The notes under the pieces: model-generated
Told to the model about the DNA's origin: nothing
The model's database searches: none
What the model saw: the letters and a program-made list of their open reading frames with translations, nothing else
Assembly: GCF_000226115.1 (NCBI RefSeq)
Contig: NC_016457.1
Span: forward strand, 8,184,001-8,248,000
Direction of reading: 5' to 3'
Length of the DNA stretch: 64,000 bases
Source: Thermothielavioides terrestris NRRL 8126
Taxonomy: Eukaryota > Ascomycota > Sordariomycetes > Sordariales > Chaetomiaceae
Made by a program: the position numbers and the translations under genes
Shown: piece after piece, positions 45,401 to 55,819 of the stretch
How the letters are laid out: every line of letters begins with the position of its first letter
Numbering within the stretch: position 1 is the first letter of the stretch

Positions 45401-46462
45401 ATGTCGCGCACGACGCAGACGCAGATGCAGATGCCGCCGTCGCCGCCGCTCCTCTTAACGAAGCGCGTCACGGCATTTCTGCGCGCGAACCTGTCGGCCC
45501 ACATCCACTCAGCCATGCTGACCACGCCGGCCGGCAGCCTGCTCGCCCACGCTAGCAGCCTGCCCGCGAGCGCCCTGCGCCGTCAGGCCGCCGTTGCGGC
45601 CTCGCTCTGGGCCCTCCAGGGCCCAGCGCACGCCGCGCCCGCCGCACCCGGCGCTGCCTCGGCGACGCTTCCCCCGGGGAGCACGGTCCGGACGCCCAAG
45701 AGCGGCAGGCACCCGCCGACGGTGACGGTGCAGCTCGACAGCGGCGCCGTGTTCGTCATTCGCCGCTTGCGTTGCGGCATGCTTTTCATCTGCATGGGCG
45801 GAAGCGAGGGAACAGCGGCGGCCGCTGGGCGGCACACGCCGACCCCGCCCACGCCGCACAACACCCGCCCCAGCCGCAGTCCCGTGCCGACGACGCCAAC
45901 GCCGGACCAGACATCCCAGATCCAAGCCCCAGACGACGCGACCTCTCCCATCTCCCCGACGACCGCCGAGCAAGCTCCCACGACCGCCACCACCGCCTCC
46001 ACCACGACCGCAGCCGCCTCCAACCTCCATCCCACCCCTCTGCTCTCCACCCCAGCCGAACCCCCACCGCCACCAGCGCAGCCAGCGCCCGCACGAACCC
46101 CCACAACCCCCATCCCCCCGCCATCAACGCTCGCCCCAACAGCAGCAGCAGGCTCCCCCTCCGAAGCCTCCATCCTGTCAACGCACACGGCAGGCGGCGC
46201 CTCGGTCGCCAGCGGTGCCAGCGCGGCCACCACCGTGCCGGGCAGCAGCAGCGGCGGCGGCAGCAGCAGCAGCAGCAACAGCAGCGCGGCGCAGATGCGG
46301 CGGCAGGTGGAGGAGCTGGCGCGGTGGCTGGACGAGCGGCTGGGCGGGCTGTACGTGCCCGAGGAGGGGATCGGGATTGGGATTGACAGCAGGAGCGGGA
46401 GCGGGAGCGGGGTTGCTGGGACCGCGAACGGTAGTGCGGCGGCGGTGGGAGTGGAGGGGTGA
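45401..46462 (+). CDS. Roadblock/LC7-like protein with low-complexity insertion
   Basis: A single exon of 353 residues; the ATG is in good context (CAACCATGTC). Residues about 18-150 look like a roadblock/LC7 fold: LLTKRVTAFLRANLSAHIHS, AMLTTPAGSLLAHASSLP, RRQAAVAASLWALQG, VTVQLDSGAVFVIRRLRCGM and LFICMGG, a helix-strand-strand-helix-strand pattern. A Pro/Thr/Ser-rich stretch of roughly 170 residues follows. Then comes a closing amphipathic helix, MRRQVEELARWLDERLGGLY, that could complete the fold. Roadblock proteins scaffold small-GTPase regulators such as the LAMTOR/EGO complexes at the vacuole; that role here is inference from the fold pattern alone. The tail is Gly/Ser-rich. Confidence 0.72.
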   Translation: MSRTTQTQMQMPPSPPLLLTKRVTAFLRANLSAHIHSAMLTTPAGSLLAHASSLPASALRRQAAVAASLWALQGPAHAAPAAPGAASATLPPGSTVRTPKSGRHPPTVTVQLDSGAVFVIRRLRCGMLFICMGGSEGTAAAAGRHTPTPPTPHNTRPSRSPVPTTPTPDQTSQIQAPDDATSPISPTTAEQAPTTATTASTTTAAASNLHPTPLLSTPAEPPPPPAQPAPARTPTTPIPPPSTLAPTAAAGSPSEASILSTHTAGGASVASGASAATTVPGSSSGGGSSSSSNSSAAQMRRQVEELARWLDERLGGLYVPEEGIGIGIDSRSGSGSGVAGTANGSAAAVGVEG

Positions 46463-47107
46463 GTGAGTGATGCTGCGTGTTACACGGGAGGGATGGGGAA
46501 AATGGGGTTTGGATTACGAGGGTTTAGGTGGGAAGGAGGAGAAGAGAAAAAAACAAAAGAGAAGAGAAGGGGGATAGGGGGGTTGAGATGAGTTGGATTG
46601 ATGAGCCGGGGGAATAGTGGTATAAAGCTGGTCGGATGGGTGCTGTGGGATCCGCATTGTTTAGGACACGGCTGCTTGATGGAGACGCTGTTGGCTAGGT
46701 TAAACAACCTGTGTCGGCTCCAAAGCTAGCTAGGTAGTTAAAGCGCAGCGAAGCGAGCGCAGAAGCTTGTTACATCTAACTACCGCCACCCGTTTGGACG
46801 ACTAAGCCAAGAAACGCCCGAGACCACAACTGATGTACCATCTGTGTGACGCCTTCTTGAGGCAGAGTAAAGGCGCCAATAAAGCCTCCCAGAACCGGTG
46901 TAGCCAACGCCGTGAATGAACGCCGTGAGAAGATGACCAGGCCGACGAACGGAAAACCCACGCTCAACGCCATGTACGCCAGGCTCCTCCTCCGTTTGCG
47001 GATATATTGCCCCCGTCCAGGAGGAAAAAGAAAAAAAAAGTTGTAGCAACGACAACGAGACAACCGACCAAAGGCTCACTCACTCACTCACTCACTCACT
47101 CACTCAC
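46463..47107. other. Intergenic region (convergent 3' ends)
   Basis: Starts with purine-rich sequence after the upstream stop (46480-46590) and ends in a CACT microsatellite. No gene is seen. Confidence 0.55.
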
Positions 47108-47114
47108 TCACTCA
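47075..47114. repeat. (CACT)n / (TGAG)n microsatellite overlapping a stop codon
   Basis: About ten perfect units. On the minus strand the repeat reads TGAG, and the stop codon of the next gene (TGA at 47110-47108) lies inside it. Confidence 0.9.
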
Positions 47115-49519
47115 ATACTAAGCCTCGTAATCCCGTCATTGGTCTCCGCCATGCCCTGGAACCCGACCCGCCCCTTCCCGCCGGCACCAGGCCCCGCAGC
47201 ACCAGCCCGCCCGCCGCCGCCGCCATAGACACTCCCACTCTCACTCGCCGCCCCGCTGCTCAGACTCCCGCTGCCCCCGCCCCTGATACCGGCGGGCACG
47301 CCGGAGGTGCTATCCCCGCCGACGCTCCCGGGCCGCGACGCCATGCCGCCCCCCGCGCTGCTGCTGCTGCCGCTGCCGCTGCCGCTGCCGCTGCCGCTGT
47401 TGCTGCTGCCGCTGCTGCTGGCGGCGGGCGGCCCCCACGGCGCCGCGTCGCGCTGCAGCGGCGACTGCATGACGGGCGAGTTGTGCACGCTCATGCCCGG
47501 GCTGACGGCGCGGCGCTTGATGCTGACCGGGTCCAGGTCGTCGTCGGCGGCGCGGCAGCGCTTGAGGATGCTCACGCGCCGGTTCACCTCGGCCAGGCTG
47601 GGGGTGGTGGTGGCGGCTTCCCTGCTGTTCGAGAGAGGGGTGGTGGTGTGGGCCGTGAGGGACGGGGCGTGGGGTTGAGTGGTGGTTGTGGCTGGGCCGA
47701 GCGGGGTGCCGCTGCCGGAGCCGCTGCTGCTGCCTGTGGAGGTTTGCGTGCCGCCGCCGGGGAGGGCGAACGGGTTGGTTTGGCTGGCGCCGCCGTTGGA
47801 GCTGGCCGAGGGCGAGTCCATGTTGACGTCCTCGAGTGAGAGACCCGTCGAGGAGGCGCGCGCGAGGCCGGCCGGCGGCGGCGGAGGGGTGACGCGCTGC
47901 GTGCCGCCGCCGGTGCTGCTGGTGTCCGAGAAGGTGTCCCAGAAGGCCCTGCCCTTGGAGTTCTTCATGGCGTGCTGTTTGAAGGACCCGGCGAGCCCCA
48001 GGGCGCTGGCGCTCGGGTCTATCACCATCATGTCGTCCACCATCTCGTCCATGCTGTCGTGGGTTGCTAGATTAGGGCTCGAGAGCGCAGTCGAGGCTAC
48101 CGAGTGAGGCGGCGGCTGTCGGAGCTCGAAGTTCCTGTCGCTCTCGCGGACCTGGCGGACGACCTCGGCCTCGCGGCGGAACTCGGCCTCAATGGGGGCG
48201 CTCTCCTCCGCAAGGGCAGCGCGGATACGCGCAAACCCCTTTGTTTTGGGCTGTCGAGGGTTTGAGGCTTGAGCTCAGAAGCCGAAGAAAGAAAAGAGAT
48301 AGAGGGGAGTACAACATACCAACAGGTTCCCTCGCCGCGTGACGGCGCGCCGGACAATGCTCGGTCGCAAGGGGCTTTCGACGCTGTCCAGCTGGCGGCT
48401 GTGGTTGTCGTCGCTCTCGTTGCCGGATATGTGCAGTTGGTTCGCCGCCCAGCTGATGCTCTCGCGCCTGGCATGGGGCGACATGTCATTCGGCGCGAGG
48501 AAGCTATTGGGCGGCGACCTCGAAGTGATGCCGGGAGCAGCAGGCGACTGGAACCCCAAACCCAGCGGGCCGCGTACTCTCTTCCTGGGCGGCTTCCGCT
48601 GGCGCTGGCGCTGGCGCTGCTGGAAACTGGGCAGATTGATGACGGCGGGAGAGGCGGGCATCCACGGGGTGCCCATGGCGGCAGGCATGCCGAGCTTCTG
48701 CAGGCTGGGGGTGGTGACATAGGCGTCGTCCATGTCTTCATCCATCATGATGTCATCGTCGGAGCTGGACGACGAATCCAAGATGGCCTGGCTGGTGCTC
48801 CCCAACGAACTCGAGATCTGCATGCGCTCCTGGTCGCCCATCATGGACCACAGCGATGTTGAGCTCTGCTCGGGGCCGCCATAGTCGGCGGCGCGGGCGC
48901 CGGGGATGTTCATGGCGCGCGAGCCGATGGTGGGTGAAGAGTCGGGGGATGCCTGGTCGGCGAGAGTCGAGTGGTGCAGGCTGGTGGCCGCACGGGAAAA
49001 GTCCAAGCCACGGGACCGACGGGGCAGAAAATTCGTGGGCGAAGGCGAGGCGTAGATGTGCTCGAGTTTCGGCGACAGCGGCGCCACCGTTCTGACGTGG
49101 GCACCGGCAGGTTGACTTGCGGACGAGGCAGGTGCAGTGTCCAGCACGCCAGCCGGCTGCCGCAAGTGCAGCTGCTGGCCCCGGAGAGGAAACCCGGCGC
49201 GGACAGGCGTGGAGGGCAGCGAGGACACACTGTGTTCGTGGTGGTCCCTCTCAGAGCCACAGTCGCGATCACGGTCACGGTCGCAGTCACAATCACGGAT
49301 GGCGATGTCGTCCTTTGACTGGTGGCGTGCGGCCTCGATGATGTGCGGCGCGGGTGAAAGCCGTGGTGTGCCTGCTCCGACTCCGACTCCGCCTGCGCCT
49401 CCGTCTGAAAGCGACCGTGTCCGCGGCCCGGGTGACTGAGACGGTCCCCCTCCCCTGGGCGGCCCGGGAAGTCTGCGGCCACCTTCAGCTTCCGCGTCTG
49501 ACAATGTCGGCAAGTCCAT
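47108..49519 (-). CDS. Conserved fungal low-complexity protein, function unknown
   Basis: Exons (minus) 49519-48320 and 48238-47108 (776 residues); the 81-bp intron (GTATGT to CAAAG) joins RRGNLL to GFARIRAALAEE. I chose the ATG at 49519 (MDLPTLSDAEAEGG); an ATG at 49621 is in frame but adds unremarkable residues. The most structured parts are a short motif block at the join (GFARIRAALAEESAPIEAEF, RREAEVVRQVRESDRNFELR), a helix with a basic cluster (VNRRVSILKRCRAADDDLDP, VSIKRRAVSPGM), and the C-terminal GRVGFQGMAETNDGITRLSI. The rest is Ser/Pro/Gly-rich with many SP/TP sites, a composition typical of nuclear regulators under kinase control. I do not recognise a named family. Confidence 0.78.
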
Positions 49520-50635
49520 AACTTTCTTTCTTCCTTTCTCGGCCCCAGGGAATCTCAGGCATGGTGCGTGGCGGTTCTCTCCCAGCTCCCCCAGATACGT
49601 TAAACCAGGAAACCCAGGCACGCGTCACACGTCACGTCACGTCACGCGTCACGGGCCAAGGGGGGTTGATCTGAGCTAGGATGGATTCGAATCGAGATGG
49701 CCAATGCTGTGTGGCCCGGCGACCAGCCCATGAGGCACAGAACACGACCGGGCGGAAATGGGACTGGATGTGCGTCTGTCATGGAGATGAGAAAGCGTGA
49801 ATGAATTTACAATTGCGTCCCGAGACAGCGGCTCGACCCGACCTTACCCTGTCAGGGTCCCCTGTAAGGGTCCCGCCTGCCCCGCCTTCGCGTCACACAT
49901 CAGGAGCCAGTAGCGCAGGAGTGCAAGCGCGCACAGTGCGATAGCCCTGAATGCGAGCGCTTACACAGTACTGTCCCTCGCGTTATCATGAACCAAAGAA
50001 TGGAAAAGTTACAGAGTTCCCTTATCTTCCCCGTCAGCCATAGTCTTACGCTTTCCTTAACTACCTGTTCCGTACGTCCACAGGGAAGAATGCTCCGAAG
50101 CACAGTCGCATCAACATGCTGACCATATACTGTGTCAGTCACTATAGCAGCATGACTACTAGGCGCCCGTTCTGACTTTGTGCACACCACCAATGCTGCA
50201 GCAGAAAAAGAGAAAAGGAAAGAAAAAGAAAAAGAAAAGAGCATACACTACATCCGCTATAACCATGGGAAACCTGCCAAACATCTGCAAGCTCGAAGAT
50301 TTCGATGAGCGAACCCTAACCCTTGGCCACTTACACTGCTCACTTACCACTTTCGTCACCATGTTGGGTCGTTGGAGTTGTATTTCAGGCGCTTTTGTTC
50401 GGTATGAAGCTGCTTCGGTAGTCTCATGTTGCCCAAGCCAGGCAGAGAGACAAAAAGAAAAAGAAAAAAAAAAATCAAGTTCGGCAGTTGAAATACCTAG
50501 ATTCGTTATCGAACTCGGCAACAGACGTCGGGCAATCCTACCGTGAGTCGGGTTGTGTGATCTCGAGTCCAAACAAAAAACTGTTTGGAAGAATCCATCA
50601 TATAGCACGCAGCCGCGGCACAGACAGATCTCGCG
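49520..50635. other. Intergenic region and promoter of the low-complexity protein
   Basis: Contains a cluster of TGACG words (49621-49654) and A-rich tracts near 50205-50240 and 50450-50475. No gene is supported. Confidence 0.55.
49621..49654 (-). promoter_or_regulatory. Cluster of CRE-type (TGACG) sites
   Basis: On the minus strand, reading toward the gene that starts at 49519, TGACG occurs about five times in 34 bases (TGACGCGTGACGTGACGTGA then CGTGTGACGCG). TGACG(T) is the core bound by ATF/CREB-type bZIP factors. The position, about 100 bp before the ATG, suits a promoter or leader element. Confidence 0.55.
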
Positions 50636-52585
50636 CTACAGTCGGACGAGGCTGACGTCCAGGATACCCTCGGACCTGCCTAGCTCCCCGAGCACCTCCT
50701 CGGTGACGTCTCCGGCCACGCCCAGGATCATGAGCGCCTCGTTCGCGACATGAGCGTTCCCTGATCCCACAGGCCCGTCCAGGACAGGAGCCGACTTTGC
50801 CTCGCCCTCCAAGGCCGCGACCTGCATGAAGTTGATGTTGACCCCGTGCCGGCCCAATACCATGCCGACGTTCCCGATCTTGCCCGGCTCGTCGTAGTTG
50901 TGCAGCACCAGCAGCGTGCCCTCGGGCTGGAAGTTGGCCGCGAAGCGGTCCAGCTTCGAGATGAACACGGCGTTGCCGCTCACGTAGCCCTCGATGACCT
51001 GCTCTCCCGCCGAGCTGCCGCCGGCCTCCTCCTCGGTGCGCAGGCTGCGCAGCGTGACGGCGCTGGCATACGTGGGCGCCGCCCCGACGTCGCGTACGTG
51101 CTTCTCGTCGATGGCGATGCCGCGCTCCTTGGCGAGGAGCGTCGCGTTGACCATGTTGACGTCCCGCCCGCCGAGGCTGCTGATGGAGCTCAGCAGGCCC
51201 TTGACCAGCGCGGCAAAGAGCGGCCGCGTCGTGCTCACGCCCGCCAGCTCGCCGCGGTACACGAGCTCGAAACGCCGGCCGCCCACCTTGCCGCCGCGTG
51301 CGCCGGCAAAATGCTGCGTGTAGAGGCTGCCCATGCGCTCGATGCTGTGGAAGGTCAGTACATTCGGCGAAAGGCGGGCAGAGGGAATGAGGAAAAGAGA
51401 AGGCAGCGTACAGTCTGACAAACGGTTGCAGCCGGCGGTATTCCTCGGGAAGGATCAACGGGGCATTCACCGCTGCCGTGGGCAGGCCGCCCCGGAGGAC
51501 CTCGACCACCTGCTTGCACACGTCCATCGAGACGTTCTCCTGCGCCTCGACGGTGCTCGCCCCGAGGTGGGGGGTGCTTACCACCTTGGGGTGCGCCGCC
51601 AGCCTCGCCGCGACCGATCCCTCGACCGGCGGCTCCGACGTGAACACGTCCAGCCCGGCGCCCGCGATCCACCCCTCGTCCAGCGCCCTGAGCAGCGCCT
51701 CCTCGTTGTACACGCCGCCCCTCGCCACGTTCAGCACCCTCGCCGTTTTCTTCATAGACCGCAGCTCCTTTTCCCCGATCAAGTTCGCCGTGCTCGCCAG
51801 CAGCGGCGTATGCACCGTCAAGAAGTCCTGTTTACGCCACCGCGTCAGCCATGGGTACACTCCCATCCCCTGAGACCAAATCGGCGAGGGGAAGCAAAAA
51901 CAACAAAAAGAAAACCACCCACCACCTCAGGCAACAACCCCTCCAACTCGCCCCTCACCTCGACGCCGACCTGCGCCGCCACCTCGGCGCTGGCATACGG
52001 ATCAAACACCACGACCCTCATCCCCAACCCCTTCGCCATCCTAGCAACCTTCATCCCGACCTTCCCAAACCCGACCACACCAAGCGTCTTCCCACCAACC
52101 TCGACACCAACCAACTTGCCCCTATCCCAGCGACCAAGCTTCATGCCCGCATCCGCGCGCCCGACGTTCCGCGCGACGGCCAGGAGCAGCGCGACGGTGT
52201 GCTCGGCGGCGGCGCGCACGTTGCCGCCGGGCGAGTTGACGACGACGACGCCCCAGCGCGTGGCGGCGTCGACGTCGATGTTGTCGACGCCGACGCCCGC
52301 GCGCGCCACCACGCGCAGCCTGCCCAGCGGCGCCGCGGCCGCGGCCGCCAGCACCGCCGCGGTGACTTTCGTTTCGGACCGCACCACCAGCGCGTCGTAC
52401 CCCGCGATCTGCGCAAGTAGCTCCGACGCCGGGAAGGGCGGCGGCGGGGTGTCCACTTGGTAGCCTTGTGCGCGGAGGAGGGCGAGGCCCTCCGGGGAGA
52501 GCTTCTCGGGGACCAGGATGCGGGGGGGAGAGGGGGGAAGGGGGTTGGTTGGGCTTGGGGTTGGGGGGAGGGCAGAGGGGGCCAT
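50636..52585 (-). CDS. SER3: D-3-phosphoglycerate dehydrogenase
   Basis: Exons (minus) 52585-51923, 51827-51412, 51344-50636 (595 residues); introns of 95 and 67 bp join LLPEV to DFLTVHTP and FVRL to IERMGSLYTQHF. It catalyses the first step of serine synthesis, NAD-dependent oxidation of 3-phosphoglycerate to 3-phosphohydroxypyruvate. Domains: substrate/NAD fold with VVARAGVGVDNID and the dinucleotide loop VVGFGKVG; catalytic residues in NVARGG, TSEPP and TPHLGAST; an allosteric substrate-binding domain; a C-terminal ACT domain (LLVLHNYDEPGKIGNVGMVL) that usually senses serine. This is the long SerA type, closer in layout to plant/bacterial type I enzymes than to yeast Ser3 in having the intervening ASB domain. 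Donor one base-triplet upstream is an alternative. Confidence 0.95.
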
Positions 52586-53508
52586 TTTGGTGGGTGGGTG
52601 GTGACTGATGACGATGTTTTGGTTTGTGATATTGGTGTTTGGTCAGTTTTCCTGAGTTACAGCTTGCGTTCGACGGGGAGGTGCTCTTCAGACGCAGGAA
52701 GAGGATGACTTGGGTTATAAGTCGTGGGAGGACCGGGTCTCTGCGAGCTTGATCACCGCCAGCAGCCCACACTCGTGCTCTCTCTCCCCAGGGGATGTGA
52801 CCTGCGCTACAACCCACGGCAGCTGCGGACGGCCAAATCCAGTGTGGAATACAGACACAACAGCTGCGGATGTGCGCGCGGCCGGCGCTCCCGGGGTGGG
52901 ACGCTCGCAAGCGGCCGCGAGAGCGGGGCGTGACGCTTGGTCGATCTTCCATCCGATGAACCCATCCGATGAAGAGGACGACAGCATGACATAATCAAAA
53001 GGGGATGAAAAGGGGCACCTCTCGGACCATCCTCTCGGCCAGTCGGTGATTGTCGTCGCCCCGTCCCGTGTCCCACCCACACTCTATTATCCACTGGCAA
53101 TTGTCATTGCCTCTCACGGACACGGCCATGCACGAGCGCATGCAATGGTGGACCTATGCGGGAGCTCTATTCAGATGCAGCTGGCATTTGAAACACGCCT
53201 CGTCCACACGCCGACCCCTCATTCCCCAACGGTTGGTTAATGCGGGCATCTGCAGCCAGTCGTCGAACGGGCAACATTACAACTCCCAATCTGTCAATCT
53301 GTCTGAGCACGCAGCCTCTGGTTGGCCGAAGCAGGCAAGCCCCTTAGCTTCGCCCTCCTGCAGTGCCTGTGCAGCTCAGAACGTGGGGAAGAGGACTCCT
53401 AACTGGCCATCATACATCGCCAAGAATGCAGATCCAGTCACGCGCCCGTCGCCCGCCATCAGCACCGCCGCGGAAAGCGCATGGCGTTCCCCGGCATGCG
53501 CACAAGAT
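52586..53508. other. Intergenic region
   Basis: Promoter side of the SerA gene and 3' flank of glyoxalase I. No gene is supported. Confidence 0.5.
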
Positions 53509-54718
53509 TTAGAAGTTCGCCTTGCCAGCCAGGCGCTCGTTCTGGACAATCTCGACCCAGTAGCCGTCGGGGTCCAGCACGAAGGCGACGTTCTTCATGC
53601 GCCCGTCCGTCAGCCGCTTCTTCCAGTTGACGTTGAGCGACTCGAGCCGGGCACAGGCGGCCTCGAGATTGTCGACCGTGATGCCTGGGTCGGGATTAGC
53701 AACAACAATTCCCAAGGCGAGATCCCCAACCGGCAGAGAAGAACTTACAGATGTGGCCGAAGCCCTGGGGCTCCTTGTTGCCGTCATGGTAACTGAAGTT
53801 CTCGTCCTTCTCCGTCCCGTGGTTCCACGTCAGCTCCAGCAGGCCCTCGCGGTCAGCGGTGCTCTGGCCCTCGGCAGGCACGCCCTTCTCTCCCGGGTAG
53901 CCCAGGAAGTAGAGCGTGAAGCCGCCCGCCTGGCTCTCGTGCTTGCGGAACAGCGACATGCCCAGGACCTCCTGGTAGAACTTGAGCGACTTCTCGGGGT
54001 CCTTGACCCGGATCATGGTGTGGTTCTGCGCCGGGGCGTCAGCTAGCACCCACGGGACGCCGCATCAGGGCAAGACGGAAGGAACAAACCATCCGGTACG
54101 TCTCGACGTTCGTCTCCTTCACATTCTCGGTCTCTTCGAGCGGCTTCTGCCCGATGATCTCGACCCAGTAGCCGTCTGGGTCCAGGGCGAAGGCGATGTG
54201 GCGCATGCGGCCGTCGGTCAGCTTCTTCTGGAACTTGTAGCCGGCGTCCTCGATGCGCTGGCAGGCGGCCTGGATGTTGTCGACGCTGATGCATGTGTGG
54301 CCAAAGCCGCGGTACGGCTCGACGTTGCCGTTGTTGATCTTGTAGTCCGGGTTGCTCTCGGTGCCGTAGTTGTGGGTGAGCTCGATCAGGCCTTCGCGGT
54401 CCCACAGGTTGTTGCCGCCCGACACAGCCTTGGGCGAGTCGTAGCCGAGGAAGTACAGGTCGAACTTGGCCTCGGGGAACTCAAGCTTCTTGATCAGGGA
54501 CATGCCCAGGAAGGAGTAGAACTTGACTGCTGAAATTCAGTAGACCGTCCATGTCCGACGACGGGAGCCGGGATGCCCACCTGATTCCTTGGGGTCCTTG
54601 ACCCGAATCCTGTCCGGTTCAATCGTTCAGCGTCACAGATCACGAAGCAAGTAAGGGGGTAAGCAACTTACATGGAGTGGTTGAACTTGTAGGTCTTGAT
54701 ATCCGTCGTCGACGCCAT
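53509..54718 (-). CDS. GLO1: Lactoylglutathione lyase (glyoxalase I), two-domain
   Basis: Five exons (minus): 54718-54672, 54609-54581, 54529-54090, 54025-53749, 53684-53509 (322 residues); introns are 51-64 bp and all joins keep frame. Exon 2 is only 29 nt. The enzyme converts the methylglyoxal-glutathione hemithioacetal to S-lactoylglutathione. It has two tandem vicinal-oxygen-chelate modules, as in yeast Glo1. Metal ligands are present in both: His in NHSM and NHTM, Glu in LIELTHNYGTE and LLELTWNHGTE, His in GFGHTCISV and GFGHICITV, Glu in GYWVEII and GYWVEIV. Both active sites therefore look intact. No targeting signal, so cytosolic. Confidence 0.96.
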
Positions 54719-55819
54719 GGTTGCGAATGCCCTCCAGTTCACTTGCAACATCAGCCAACTGCAAAACACTTCACCCCGTAGATGACAAAATTACCTTGCC
54801 CAAGACTGAATGCGGTCCGTTTTTGCGGAGAGGGGAAGAGAAACCGCAGCCTCTGCGATGCCCGGAGTGAGAAACTCATGTGGCGCTTTGTAATCAGACA
54901 CTGAGGTGTTCTCCCGCAAAGGTGGGGGAATGAAGCTATCCGCGATCGGCTGCTCGTGAGGAACAACGGGTGCGTACCGGTAATACAGCGCTTGCTTGTA
55001 TGGCGTCGCTAACGGGGTATGGACAGTGCTGCTAGTAATGGCGTCTGGATATGCGACACGGCTCTGGAGTTGAGAGATCAAATGAAGCCTATGTATATCC
55101 AAACGTTGCAGAGGAACAGATAAGTGGGATCAATGTCGTAGATCCGTCGCACACTGCTCTCGATACCTCAAAGGCAGGTGTCAATCCACTGGGCATTGAC
55201 AAAAGCGATACTGTACGGAGCACCTATCACAGCATTCCCCGGGTATTTACAACCGCGGGGTAGCTGAGGCAGCTGGGAGCTTGGGCCACGGCCGGAGGTC
55301 TTTTTCCCGGCACAATAGTGTAGCGTTGGGCCTCACTGTACTTCCGTACGGAATAATTAGCGAGCGAGTCGATGACGTCAGAATCCAGGTGCGGAGCAAA
55401 CGAAAAATAGATTACGGTAACTATCTGGAAACAGCCATTGTTTACGGAGACCAAGAACTGTCCGCACCTCTGTTGTGTACTGAACACAGCCCACAGGACG
55501 TTCTTCACTTGAAACCACCCGAGCGTCGTGTGATGCGCTTGATTGCTGCTGTTAACGGTTCCCTAATCTTTCCATAGCATGTACACTCTGTTGTACAATG
55601 TTAAGCATGAAGAGCTTCCTGCCCTATCAACCGCTGACGCCTTCCCTCAACCCTCAACGAAGCCAATCTCCGTGAACCCGTTGATGCCCAACCCCCCTTC
55701 TCCCTGCCCCTCGGAAGCCTCAAAAAAACTGAGCCAACTAAAATGATGATACACGTATGCCGTACACGCTCGCCCAACGCTCAATGCAACAGCTCGATCA
55801 GCTCCAGCAACGCGTCCAC
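54719..55819. other. Glyoxalase I upstream region
   Basis: Contains further CCGTACGGA words at about 55345 and TACGGAGCACC at about 55215. No domain-bearing frame is seen. Confidence 0.5.
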
